Assembly: GCF_001514195.1 (NCBI RefSeq)
Contig: NZ_KQ948737.1
Coordinates: forward strand, 700,012-764,011
From: Streptomyces griseorubiginosus
GTDB lineage: Bacteria > Actinomycetota > Actinomycetes > Streptomycetales > Streptomycetaceae
Reading direction: 5' to 3'
DNA: 64,000 bases
Under the pieces are notes generated by a model. That model worked only from the letters and a program-made list of their open reading frames with translations. It had not been told where the DNA came from and did no database searches. Position 1 is the first letter of the stretch. Every line of letters starts with the position of its first letter. A program made the position numbers and the translations under genes. Below are positions 8,140 to 16,564 of this stretch, piece after piece.

Positions 8140-9324
8140 TCAGGCGGGGATGAGTTCCAGCGGCAGGCGTTCGAGGCGGTGGATGACGTTGTTCAGGGCC
8201 CACTCGGGCGGGCCGGTCGTCTCGATGCGGTCGACGCGTTCGACCAGGGCGCGCAGGATCGCGGAGGTCTCCATGCGGGCCAGGCCCTGTCCGGCGCAGC
8301 CGTGGGTGCCCTGCCCGAAGCCGAGCTGGCGGGCGGCGTCGCGACGGATGTCGAAGGTGTCCGGGTCGTCCCACTCGAGCGGGTCGCGGTTGGCGGAGCC
8401 GTAGAGGACCAGCAGCCGGGAGCCCTTGGGGATGGCGGTGCCGGCGAGCTCCGTGTCGCGGGTGGCGGTCCGGGAGAAGGCCCGGATCGGGGATTGGTGG
8501 CGGACGACCTCGTTGACCGCTTTCGGGACGAGGTCCGGGTCGGCCTTCAGAAGGCGCCACTGTTCGGGGTGAAGGGCGAACAGGTACAGGGCACTCGAGA
8601 TGGCGCTGATGGTGGTGTCCAGGGAGGGCGCCAGGTAGTCGATCATCATGGTGGCGCACTCCGCGGGCATGATCCGGCCCTCGTCGGCGGCGAGCAGCAG
8701 GTCGTGGCCCATGCTGCCGTCCAGTGCGGACCGGTCGCGCACGACAGCGCGCGCGTAGCGCATCATGCCGAGGGACGCGGGGAGGGTGCGGGCCGCCTGG
8801 CAGTTGAGGGGGCCCAGGGCGTCGAAGGTGGCGCCGGCCCAGCGCAGCAGGTGCTCACGGCCCTGTTGGGGCCAGCCGACCAGGTCGGGGACGACGGACA
8901 TCGGCAGCGCCGTGGCGACCTCGACGGCGTCGACGGTCCGGCGGGCCACGGCGTCCTCTGCGACGGCGGCGGCCTGCTGGTCGACGGTGTCCTTCATCGT
9001 GCGCAGCGCCCGGGGAGTGAGGCGGTGCGCGAGGAGGGAGCGGCGGCGGGCGTGGTCCTCACCGTCGCTGAACAGCGTGGTCCCCTGGCCCACCCGGTTG
9101 GCGACCGGGTTGAGGCCGACGCCTCCCGAGGAGGCGAAGGTGTCGTCGTCCAGCAGCACTTGCCTACACTCGGCGTAGCGCGGCAGGGCGTAGACCTTGT
9201 GCTTGCTCAGCCAGACCACGGGGCCGAGTTCCCGCAGTGCGGCGTAGTGGGGATACGTGTCGCGGATGGCCGAGGCCGAGTACAGATCAGGCCGGTAGAC
9301 GGGGATGTCGGTACGCAGGGGCAC
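8140..9324 (-). CDS. Cytochrome P450
   Basis: The 394-residue protein has the main P450 landmarks. The I-helix is YLAPSLDTTIS, with the DTT of the oxygen-binding groove but APSL in place of the usual AGxD-type run. The K-helix is NEVVRHQSP (ExxR), and the heme loop is GFGQGTHGCAG with ligand Cys343. A bound substrate or pathway cannot be inferred, but having its own ferredoxin and reductase downstream implies a dedicated oxidation. It is the first gene of the three-gene operon. A strong AGGAGG-type ribosome binding site precedes the ATG, and the upstream spacer holds a dense array of TGATG/CATCA half-sites. Confidence 0.95.
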   Translation of the reverse strand: MPLRTDIPVYRPDLYSASAIRDTYPHYAALRELGPVVWLSKHKVYALPRYAECRQVLLDDDTFASSGGVGLNPVANRVGQGTTLFSDGEDHARRRSLLAHRLTPRALRTMKDTVDQQAAAVAEDAVARRTVDAVEVATALPMSVVPDLVGWPQQGREHLLRWAGATFDALGPLNCQAARTLPASLGMMRYARAVVRDRSALDGSMGHDLLLAADEGRIMPAECATMMIDYLAPSLDTTISAISSALYLFALHPEQWRLLKADPDLVPKAVNEVVRHQSPIRAFSRTATRDTELAGTAIPKGSRLLVLYGSANRDPLEWDDPDTFDIRRDAARQLGFGQGTHGCAGQGLARMETSAILRALVERVDRIETTGPPEWALNNVIHRLERLPLELIPA

Positions 9325-9374
9325 GGGGAGCCCTCCTGGAAGAAGCCGTGAGAGCGCGGCACAGCAGCAGCAGT

Positions 9375-9453
9375 GATGAAAGCATCAGGGTTGATGGAAT
9401 GGGCGTCAAGAGTTACGCCACAGTTAAACCGATGAAATCATCAGAACTGCTGA
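9375..9453 (-). promoter_or_regulatory. Promoter of the P450 operon with TGATG/CATCA operator array
   Basis: Read on the minus strand, a TTGACG -35 candidate lies at 9409-9404 with a weak -10 near 9386-9381. Two near-identical palindromes flank it. Minus-strand GATGATTTCATC (9442-9431) is a perfect 5-2-5 inverted repeat, and GATGCTTTCATC (9386-9375) differs at one base and overlaps the -10. Each is followed by another TGATG half-site (9392-9396, 9449-9453). The pattern suggests a cooperative repressor or activator. No regulator gene lies directly beside it, so the binding protein is unknown. Confidence 0.55.
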
Positions 9454-9475
9454 TGTCCAGGAAAAGCTCGGTCCG

Positions 9476-11308
9476 TCAGCCGGCCGACAGGGTCAGTTCC
9501 GGCTCCCCGTGGGCGTCGCCCGCCACCTCCCCGAGCTGCGCCGTGAACGCCTCCGTGCGGATCGTGAGCCCGGCGCCGTCCCGGGTGAAGGTCGCCGTGA
9601 GCGCTTCGCCGGGGCCGTACCGGACGGCGAAGGCGTGCAGGTCGTCCGGGGCTTCGGGGGCGGGGTCCGCCTCCAGCGCCGTGGAACTGACCAGGTGCCG
9701 CCACCCCTCGTCGGGGTTGCCGTACCCGCGCGGGTCCTCGGCCAGCGCAAACGCGGCCAGCTCCTGGGTCGTCTCCGTACGGGCGTCGAAGTGGTCGATG
9801 CCCTCATCCGACGGGTGCGTCAGCCGCAGCGCACCCACGGAGGTCACCTCGCCCTCGGCCGTACGGCGCACCCGGTCGCCGTCGTCCTCGGCGTAGGGCA
9901 GCCCGGCCAGCAGGTAGGGCGTGCCGGGGAGGCGTTCCACGGTCACCGTGGTCCACAGGCTCGTGCCGTCGGTGACGTACAGGGACTGGACGTGCCGCAG
10001 GACGTGGTCGCGGCCGACGACGGGCTTGGTGACGAGCTTGGCGGTGAGGCCGTCGGAGCGCACGTCACGGACCCGGACCTCGCCCATGGGGCGGCACAGC
10101 AGGAAGCCGTCGACGACCGGTCCGAAGCCGTGCTGGCGGTTCACGGCCGCCGGCAGGTAGTAGGTGCCCGCCGCCTCGACGACCGCGGGAGTCATCCTCG
10201 AGTCGAAGGCCACCGAGACCGTGCCCGCGCGCAGTTGGTGGCGGGCGATGGCAATGGAGGGATCCCGGTGCCAGCGCGAGGTGTCCTGGCTCTGCCAGAC
10301 CAGCATCCAGGCGAAGTGGCCGTCCACCCCGCCGTCCTCCTTGACGGCATGACGGGCCCAGCGGCTGTCGGCGCGGTAGCGGCCGAGGTCGGCGCCGATC
10401 CGGGCGCCGAAGTAGCGCAGGCCGAGGACCGACTCGAAGGCGGAGTGCTGCTCGCTGTAGCGCGGGCCGCCGTTGTCGAAGCCGCCGCCCGTCAGCCGGG
10501 CGTCGATGTAACGGGCCAGCGTGTCGCCGTCCTCGGCGAAGATCTCCTCGCCGCTGACGCGGTGGGCCTGGGCCAGGAAGGACAGGGAGATCGGGCCGTA
10601 GTTGTTGTCGTAGGCGCCGCCGTGCTCGGGGGGCAGGGCCGCGCCGCGGTCGGTGACGCGGTGCGCGTGGATCTCGTCGGTGTACAGCCGGAGCGCCCGC
10701 GCACGGACCGACTCCCCTTCCGCGCCCGGGAGATGGGCGGCCAGCATCAGACCGCCGACCACGCAGCCGATGGCCTGGTTCCCCGCCTCCTGCGGGTTGA
10801 AGAAGGTCGCCTCGGTGAGCCAGCGCCAGTATCCGCGGGCCACGTCCAGGAGTTCGGCGCGCTGCGCGTCGTCGACCAGGCCGTCGGCGGCGTCGAGGAG
10901 GTTCACGGCCTGGAGCAGCGCCCACACCGTGCTCGGCCAGTCCCCGATGGGGTGGGCGCCGGCTGCCAGGGTGTAACGGGCGTACGGCAGACCGGAGTTG
11001 CGCACCCTGAGATTCGGATAGCCCGGGTTGTCGTCGGTGTAGACCCGCTCGCGCAGGTGGAAGGCGAGGCTGCGGGCGACCGCCTCCGGCAGCCTCGGGT
11101 CCTTGCCGCGCTGCCAGGCGTGGGCGAGCAGCGAGGTGATGCCGAGGGAGGTGTCGCCGATGTCGTCGTCGCAGTCGGGGTGTTCGAGGTTGCCCTCGGG
11201 GGTGAGGCGGGCGAGGGCCTGTTCGGTGACGTCGGCGAGGACGGCGTCGTAGGCCTCCGGGGTGTCCGGCAGGTCGTGCAGCGGCGCGAGCTGGCGTGGG
11301 AGGTGCAA
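9476..11308 (-). CDS. Unrecognised cytoplasmic protein of a sugar-catabolic operon, possibly (alpha/alpha)-toroid lyase/hydrolase-like
   Basis: This protein of about 610 residues lacks a signal peptide or membrane segment. Its N-terminal two thirds are helical, with repeated hydrophobic helices (SLGITSLLAHAWQRG, AVNLLDAADGLVDDAQR). Its C-terminal third is rich in beta-strands. This resembles the helical-toroid plus beta-sandwich plan of polysaccharide lyases and heparinase II/III-like enzymes. Possible active-site stretches are EAGNQAIGCVVGG and EHGGAYDNNYGPIS; I cannot name the family with confidence. I chose the TTG at 11308, which has AAGGG upstream, just as the preceding gene also uses TTG after AAGGAC. 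A GTG at 11341 is the alternative and would overlap the upstream gene by 20 bp. It closes the operon. Confidence 0.7.
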   Translation of the reverse strand: MHLPRQLAPLHDLPDTPEAYDAVLADVTEQALARLTPEGNLEHPDCDDDIGDTSLGITSLLAHAWQRGKDPRLPEAVARSLAFHLRERVYTDDNPGYPNLRVRNSGLPYARYTLAAGAHPIGDWPSTVWALLQAVNLLDAADGLVDDAQRAELLDVARGYWRWLTEATFFNPQEAGNQAIGCVVGGLMLAAHLPGAEGESVRARALRLYTDEIHAHRVTDRGAALPPEHGGAYDNNYGPISLSFLAQAHRVSGEEIFAEDGDTLARYIDARLTGGGFDNGGPRYSEQHSAFESVLGLRYFGARIGADLGRYRADSRWARHAVKEDGGVDGHFAWMLVWQSQDTSRWHRDPSIAIARHQLRAGTVSVAFDSRMTPAVVEAAGTYYLPAAVNRQHGFGPVVDGFLLCRPMGEVRVRDVRSDGLTAKLVTKPVVGRDHVLRHVQSLYVTDGTSLWTTVTVERLPGTPYLLAGLPYAEDDGDRVRRTAEGEVTSVGALRLTHPSDEGIDHFDARTETTQELAAFALAEDPRGYGNPDEGWRHLVSSTALEADPAPEAPDDLHAFAVRYGPGEALTATFTRDGAGLTIRTEAFTAQLGEVAGDAHGEPELTLSAG

Positions 11309-11321
11309 GGAGATCAGCCCT

Positions 11322-13013
11322 TCAGGCCGGGGAGCCGGCACGCAGTGCGAGGGTCAGTGTCTGCGGTCCGTGCCCACCGAGGTACACGCGGTTCCCGGTC
11401 GTCGCGTCGGTGCCGCCGGCCACGGTGTAGTCCTGCCCGGGGTCGTAGCTCAGCACGTCGCTCCGGTCCGGTCCGACGAGCGGTTCGCCCGTCTCGACGG
11501 CGGCCTCGACCCGGATCTCGTCGTCGCCGACACGGTAGGTCAGGGGCTCGGTCGTCATGCACCAGCGTCCGTCGCCGAGCGGTACGGCGCCCTGCGGCTC
11601 GCCGCCCGGCCGGAAGGTCAGTTCGAGGGACCACGGCACCGGCGGGCCGCTGATGTCGATCCGCAGGTCGGCCCCGTCGTCCCGCAGGTCGACCTCGATC
11701 CGGGTGGTGTGGGAGACCTCGTCCTGGGGGCGGTCGGGGAAGGCCATCGCCGCGGAGAAGCGGCCCTCGTCCACCAGGCGGTAGGCGCCGTCGTCGCGCC
11801 TGCGGTCCTTCGGGAGGGGCTGGTAGTAGGCGCTGGTGAGGGTCTGGGTGAGCCGGTAACGGTGGTCGGCGAGCCGTTCCATGCCGGCGGCGCGGAAGGG
11901 GCCCAGGTCGAAGAAGCCGCAGGAGAGCCGGACCGCGTCGAGGACGGCGGCACCGGCGAACAGGCGCAGGAAGGTGGGGTTGCAGGCCAGGCCCGAGCGG
12001 ATGCGCCGGTGCTCGGGCACGTCGGAGCCGCCGTACACCACGGTGTGCGCGGTGTCCGAGACGTGTGCGGCGAGGCGTGCGGTGGGGAGGTACCGGTCGC
12101 GCGGGAGTTCCTCCGGGTCCGGGGCCGGAAGGGGGCGGGCCAGATCCGGGGTGAGGAGGATCTGGGCGAGCAGGTCGGGGTCGTGGATGCCGTCCGCGGC
12201 CGCCAGACGGGCCGCGCGGGCGAAGTCGCCCCGGCCGGTGCGGATCGCGAGCAACCGGTAGTGCGGGAGGTAGGGCCACAGCGCGAAGGACTGCTTCTGG
12301 TCCTGGCGGCGCGAGTGGACGGTCTCCACCGTGCCGTCCGGCCTGATGAGGTCCAGGGTCGCGGTGAGGTTGCGCTCGACGGCGTCCACCAGGTCGGGAC
12401 GCCCGAGCACCTCCGCCAGGAGCAGCAGCGCCGGGATGGTCACGATGGACGCGTAGACGGCACTGCGCTCCGAGTACAGACCCTCGGCGTCGATGTCGAC
12501 GCCCTCGGCGAGCCACTCCTCGGCGCGGGCGAGCAGCCGGTCGTCGGGGAAGGACCGGTGCAGCCGGGCCAGCGCCGCGGACAGCTCCCAGCGGTGGTTG
12601 GGGGTGTGCACCCCACCGGTCAGGAGACTCTCGGTGGCGGCGCCGGCGATCTCGGCGAGCGCGGCCGAGACGTCGGCCATGTCGGGCCCCGCGGCCGCCG
12701 CCAGGACATACGCGTCGCACACGTCGTTGACGGTGAACGCGGAGTCCGGCGGCGACTGCACGTTGTCGCCGCCCGCGAAGAGACCGGAGGCCGTCTGCAC
12801 GGATCGCAGGGCACGCAGGTGGGTCAGCGCGGCGGCGACGGCCCGCTCGCTGCCGTGCAGGGCCGACTCCGGCGAGCGGTACGCCGCGACCAGGGTCTTC
12901 ACCCGCCGGGCGAGGGCGCGGTGCGGCTCGATGAACTCCGCCGACGGGTCGGAGGACCCGTCGGCGGCGAGCGCTGCCGCGCGGACGAACTCGTGGTCGA
13001 GCGGGAAGGGCAA
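11322..13013 (-). CDS. Unrecognised cytoplasmic protein of the same operon, possibly toroid/lyase-like
   Basis: This protein of about 563 residues has no signal peptide or membrane helix. The N-terminal part is helical and contains TPNHRWELSAALARLH and VETVHSRRQDQ, and the C-terminal part is rich in beta-strands. The layout again resembles a helical toroid followed by a beta-sandwich, as in exo-acting polysaccharide lyases, and the His/Arg/Gln stretch could be catalytic. This is inference from shape, not a family match. The TTG at 13013 sits 2 nt after the stop of the upstream permease, with AAGGAC before it, so translation is coupled. Its place behind two sugar permeases implies work on imported oligosaccharides. 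Confidence 0.7.
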   Translation of the reverse strand: MPFPLDHEFVRAAALAADGSSDPSAEFIEPHRALARRVKTLVAAYRSPESALHGSERAVAAALTHLRALRSVQTASGLFAGGDNVQSPPDSAFTVNDVCDAYVLAAAAGPDMADVSAALAEIAGAATESLLTGGVHTPNHRWELSAALARLHRSFPDDRLLARAEEWLAEGVDIDAEGLYSERSAVYASIVTIPALLLLAEVLGRPDLVDAVERNLTATLDLIRPDGTVETVHSRRQDQKQSFALWPYLPHYRLLAIRTGRGDFARAARLAAADGIHDPDLLAQILLTPDLARPLPAPDPEELPRDRYLPTARLAAHVSDTAHTVVYGGSDVPEHRRIRSGLACNPTFLRLFAGAAVLDAVRLSCGFFDLGPFRAAGMERLADHRYRLTQTLTSAYYQPLPKDRRRDDGAYRLVDEGRFSAAMAFPDRPQDEVSHTTRIEVDLRDDGADLRIDISGPPVPWSLELTFRPGGEPQGAVPLGDGRWCMTTEPLTYRVGDDEIRVEAAVETGEPLVGPDRSDVLSYDPGQDYTVAGGTDATTGNRVYLGGHGPQTLTLALRAGSPA

Positions 13014-13015
13014 GG

Positions 13016-13918
13016 TCAGTCCTTCAGTCCGGCGTTGATGTCGGCACCCATGACGTACTTCTGGAAGACCAGGAAGATCGCGATCAGCGGGATCATCGAG
13101 ATCACCGACGCGCCCAGCAGGACCGACCAGTTGATGTTCTGCGCGCCGACGATGCTCTGGATACCGATCTGGACGGTGAACTTGTTGGGGTCGTTCAGCA
13201 TCAGCAGCGGCCAGATGTAGTCGTTCCAGCGCCACTGGAAGGACAGGATGGCGAGGGTCAGCATGATGGGCCGGGACAGCGGCACCATGATCCGAGCGAA
13301 GATGGCCAGTTCCCGGGCGCCGTCGATGCGGGCGGCCTCCACGAGTTCGTCGGGGACCGTCAGGAAGAACTGGCGGAACATGAAGCAGCCGGTCGCGGTG
13401 AGCACGGCCGGGAGGATGATGCCGGCGAACGAGTTGTAGAGGCCCAGGTTGCGGACGACGAGGAACTCCGGGGCGAGCATGACCTCGCCCGGCAGCATGG
13501 TGGTGGCCAGGATGCAGATGAAGAAGGCCTTGAGCCACTTGTTGTCGTACTTCGCCAGCGCGTAGCCGGTGCAGCAGCTGACGCCCACGGTGAGGATCGT
13601 CGTGATCACGCACACGAGGGCCGTGTTGATGAAGTACTGGGAGAAGTTGGCGCTGTCCCACGCCGCCTTGAACCCCGACAGGGTGGGGTTGTGCGGGACC
13701 AGCGTCAGGGGGTAGGAGAACAGGTCGCTGGACGGTTTGAAGGAGCTGAGGACGAACCACAGCACCGGGAAGCCGTACAGACACGCCATGATCCACAGCA
13801 GCGTCGTCGCGGACACCGCCTGCCGGAGCCCACCGGTGGCCGTCTTGCGGGGCCGCTTCCTGGAGACGCTCCGCCCGGAGCCGACGTCGGCCGGGCGCGG
13901 GATGTCGGTGGTTGTCAT
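13016..13918 (-). CDS. Carbohydrate ABC transporter permease (MalG-like)
   Basis: This 300-residue protein has six predicted membrane segments. Its EAA loop is EAARIDGARELAIFARIMVP (about residues 195-214), which docks the shared ATPase. C-terminal KYVMGADINAGLKD is typical of MalG-type CUT1 permeases, which commonly end in a similar ...GAVKG run. The ATG at 13918 overlaps the upstream permease stop as ATGA. No ATPase gene is nearby, so the importer probably relies on a general ATPase such as MsiK, as many Streptomyces sugar importers do. Confidence 0.93.
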   Translation of the reverse strand: MTTTDIPRPADVGSGRSVSRKRPRKTATGGLRQAVSATTLLWIMACLYGFPVLWFVLSSFKPSSDLFSYPLTLVPHNPTLSGFKAAWDSANFSQYFINTALVCVITTILTVGVSCCTGYALAKYDNKWLKAFFICILATTMLPGEVMLAPEFLVVRNLGLYNSFAGIILPAVLTATGCFMFRQFFLTVPDELVEAARIDGARELAIFARIMVPLSRPIMLTLAILSFQWRWNDYIWPLLMLNDPNKFTVQIGIQSIVGAQNINWSVLLGASVISMIPLIAIFLVFQKYVMGADINAGLKD

Positions 13919-14835
13919 CGGTTCTCCACCCGTCGGTTGACGATCAGCTGGATGATCGCGACGGCCATCAGGATGAGCATGAGCACGAACGACGCGGCGC
14001 TCGCGTAGCCGATCTGGCCCCGCTTGAAGCCGGTCTCGTAGATGTACTGGACGAGCAGGTTGTTCGAGGTGCCGGGTCCGCCGTTGTTGAGGGCGACGAA
14101 CACCGGGTACTCCTTCATCGAGTTGATCGTGTTGAGCAGGATCACGATGAACGAGGTGGGCGCGATGCTCGGCAGGGTGATGCTGAAGAACTGGCGCCAG
14201 GGTCCGGCGCCGTCGAGCGAGGCCGCCTCGTAGTACGACACCGGCACGTTCTTGATCGCCGCGATGAACAGCAGCATCGTGAAGCCCGTCCACGCCCAGG
14301 CCGCCGCCATCACGACCACGAGGAGCGAGAGGTCCGCGTTCGACTGCCACGGCACGGCGTCCCCGCCGAACTTCTCGATGACGTAGTTGACCAGGCCGAA
14401 GTTCTCACCGAACATCCACCGCCACAGGACACCCACGACGATGGGCGACAGCAGCCACGGGATGAAGAAGATGACACGGGCGACCGATCCGCCCTTGGCG
14501 TGCTTGCTCACCACCAGGTTGGCGGCGAGCAGCGAGACCACGAAGTTCAGCGGGACGAAGAGGACCGTGTACAGCAGCGTCCGGGTCAGCGCGTCGTAGA
14601 ACGTGGAGTCCCCGAACAGGTTCTGGTAGTTGTCCAGGCCGACCCACTGGAACACCCCCACGCCCGTGTAGTTCGTGAAGGAGTAGATGAGCCCGATCAC
14701 CGCGGGCCAGACGAAGAACAGCGCGAAGAGCACGACGTTGGCCGCGATGAGGACGAGCGGCGCAAGCGTGTACTTACTGCGTCTGCTGGGACGACTCGGC
14801 GGGCTCACCGACACGTCCGAGGCGCGTTTTGTCAT
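13915..14835 (-). CDS. Carbohydrate ABC transporter permease (MalF-like)
   Basis: The 306-residue protein has six membrane segments, the first at about residues 25-50. Its EAA motif is EAASLDGAGPWRQFFSITLP, about 100 residues from the C-terminus. It forms the membrane channel with the MalG-like partner encoded immediately downstream. It follows the solute-binding protein gene, separated by a spacer with two hairpins that probably lower expression relative to the binding protein. Confidence 0.93.
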   Translation of the reverse strand: MTKRASDVSVSPPSRPSRRSKYTLAPLVLIAANVVLFALFFVWPAVIGLIYSFTNYTGVGVFQWVGLDNYQNLFGDSTFYDALTRTLLYTVLFVPLNFVVSLLAANLVVSKHAKGGSVARVIFFIPWLLSPIVVGVLWRWMFGENFGLVNYVIEKFGGDAVPWQSNADLSLLVVVMAAAWAWTGFTMLLFIAAIKNVPVSYYEAASLDGAGPWRQFFSITLPSIAPTSFIVILLNTINSMKEYPVFVALNNGGPGTSNNLLVQYIYETGFKRGQIGYASAASFVLMLILMAVAIIQLIVNRRVENR

Positions 14836-14870
14836 CTTCCTGTCTCCGTGCTGGTGGAAGGGATTGCGGT

Positions 14871-14941
14871 GGGCTCAGGCCCTGAGCCCGACGGCCGGGG
14901 GGCGGCCGGGGCCGGGCGGCGGGGTGGGGACGCCGCCGCCC
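14871..14941 (-). terminator. Intercistronic hairpins between binding protein and permease genes
   Basis: A perfect 9-bp inverted repeat GGGCTCAGG/CCTGAGCCC (14871-14889, 1-nt centre) is followed by a second stem GGGCGGCG/CGCCGCCC (14914-14921 with 14934-14941). Such structures between a solute-binding gene and its permease genes usually act as partial terminators or as stabilisers of the upstream mRNA, giving more binding protein than channel. No U-run follows. Confidence 0.6.
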
Positions 14942-14960
14942 GGACTCCGGTGGCCTGTGA

Positions 14961-16283
14961 TCAGCCGCCGACCTGCTGGTTGTAGCCGGCCACGATGTTC
15001 TCCAGGGCCTTGTCGGCCGACTGCTGGCCGTTGATGGCCTTGCCGAGCTCCGTCTTGGTCGGGTCCTCGGTCAGGCTCTTGCCCTTCAGCACCCACTCCG
15101 TCTGCGCGTTGTTGAAGTAGCCGGAGATCGGGGCGTAGAGCGGGATCTCCTGGTTGTAGAGCTTGAACGCCGCCTGCGCCGCGTCGGACTTGAAGGGGTA
15201 CGCCGGGTTCAGACCGCTCTCGACCGGCAGGAAGCCGGACGTCTCGCACAGCACCTTGTAGTGGGCCGGCTCGTACAGCCAGGACAGGAACTTCGTCGCG
15301 GCCTTGGACGCGTCGCCGTTGTTGTTGAAGCCCACGACCATGCCGCCGCTGTTGACGTCACTGGCCTGCACCGGCTGGGCCGGGGTCGGGACGCTCGCCC
15401 ACTCGAACTTCTTGATGCTGTCCGCGAAGGCGGCGACCTGCCACACGCCGGACCAGTAGGCGACGACGTCACCGCTCTGGAACATGGCGGACGGGTCGGC
15501 GCCGGAGGTCCACACCGACTTCGGCATGGTCTTGTCGTCGTTCCAGCCGACGAAGGTGTTCACGGCCTTCTTGGTCGCCGCGTCCACCGAGAACTTGCCG
15601 GAGTCGTCGGCGTGGACGTACTTGCCGCCCATCTCGTACACCATGGCGCGCAGTCGCGACGGCGACTGGTCGAAGGTGAGCGAGTACTTGACGCCGGTCT
15701 TCTCGCGGACCTTGTTGGCCGCGGCGATGAAGTCGGTCCAGGTCCAGGTCTTCGCCGGGTCGGTCGGGAAGGAGACCCCGGCCTTCTCGAAGAGCGACTT
15801 GTTGATGAACAGGCCGGACGCGGTGACGTCGGAGGGGATGGAGAGCACCTTGCCGGAGGAGTCCTTGGCAAGGAAGTTCTGGTTGATGTTGTTGCTCTTG
15901 TTGTCCGCGATGGACTTGAGGTCGATCAGCTTGCTCGACCAGATCGGGTCCAGCGCCGGGACGGCCGCCACGTCGGGCAGGGAGTTGGCCTGAGCGGCGT
16001 TGTGCAGCTTCGTGGTGTAGCCGTCGTAGGGGATGTTGACGAGCTTGATGCTGACGCCGGCTTCCTTCTTGTAGTCGGCGACCACCTTCTTCCAGCCCGC
16101 GTCCTGACCCGGAACGGTGGAGATCCAGAAGGTCAGCGACTTGGAGGTACCGCCGGAGCCGCCGTCCCCGCCACAGGCGGTGAGCGTCAGAGCACCTGCC
16201 GAGACAGCGGCAGCGAGGGAAACCAGGCGGCGCGTGCCGCCGCGGCCGAGACGGCGAGAGCGCCGCACACCCACAGTGGTCAT
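14961..16283 (-). CDS. Sugar ABC transporter solute-binding lipoprotein
   Basis: The 440-residue product has a twin-arginine-containing basic start and a lipoprotein signal ending in the lipobox LTAC, with the lipidated Cys at about residue 37. A Gly/Ser linker follows, then a type 1 (CUT1) binding fold starting LTFWISTVPGQD. DPSAMFQSGDVVAYWSGVWQ matches the conserved hinge segment of such proteins. The ATG at 16283 has AAAGGGA just upstream. The protein would capture an oligosaccharide outside the cell for the two permeases downstream. The ligand is unknown, but no secreted depolymerase lies beside it. Confidence 0.93.
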   Translation of the reverse strand: MTTVGVRRSRRLGRGGTRRLVSLAAAVSAGALTLTACGGDGGSGGTSKSLTFWISTVPGQDAGWKKVVADYKKEAGVSIKLVNIPYDGYTTKLHNAAQANSLPDVAAVPALDPIWSSKLIDLKSIADNKSNNINQNFLAKDSSGKVLSIPSDVTASGLFINKSLFEKAGVSFPTDPAKTWTWTDFIAAANKVREKTGVKYSLTFDQSPSRLRAMVYEMGGKYVHADDSGKFSVDAATKKAVNTFVGWNDDKTMPKSVWTSGADPSAMFQSGDVVAYWSGVWQVAAFADSIKKFEWASVPTPAQPVQASDVNSGGMVVGFNNNGDASKAATKFLSWLYEPAHYKVLCETSGFLPVESGLNPAYPFKSDAAQAAFKLYNQEIPLYAPISGYFNNAQTEWVLKGKSLTEDPTKTELGKAINGQQSADKALENIVAGYNQQVGG

Positions 16284-16515
16284 CTTCGATCCCTTTTTTT
16301 CGTCGTAGGGGACGGAGCACGGCGCCGATCTTGGCGGCACTGGTGCAGTTTGCAGGAGGTTGGCTTTCCGAGGGCGCGGCCTCGCCCGGCCGCGTCATCC
16401 TGACGGGGGAGGGTCCCCGGTCCCTTGGACCGTCGCCGCACGGGCACGCCCTCGTGCGGTTGCCGTACATCGAGTACGGGCGGGACGCTCGCCCCAAGCC
16501 GGCGTCCCGGCCGAC

Positions 16516-16564
16516 TTAGAAAGCGCTTGTCCGGACATTGGCAGACCGAGTCCGAAACCGTCAA
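16516..16564 (-). promoter_or_regulatory. Promoter and palindromic operator of the sugar-uptake operon
   Basis: On the minus strand TTGACG (16564-16559) and CAATGT (16540-16535) are spaced by 18 nt and form a good promoter. Its -35 box lies over the stop codon of the ROK repressor gene. About 8 nt past the -10 is the palindrome AAGCGCTT (16520-16527) inside AGAAAGCGCTTGTC, a typical operator core for LacI- or ROK-type repressors. The start ATG is at 16283, so the mRNA would carry a leader of roughly 245 nt. That leader holds stems such as CCGCACG/CGTGCGG and CGCGGCC/GGCCGCG. Confidence 0.6.

Noticed and set aside
9509..13220. Two very long plus-strand open frames (714 and 652 codons)
   Set aside because: They lie opposite two cytoplasmic proteins and permeases with a clear operon structure and are low-complexity Val/Gly/Arg-rich sequences.
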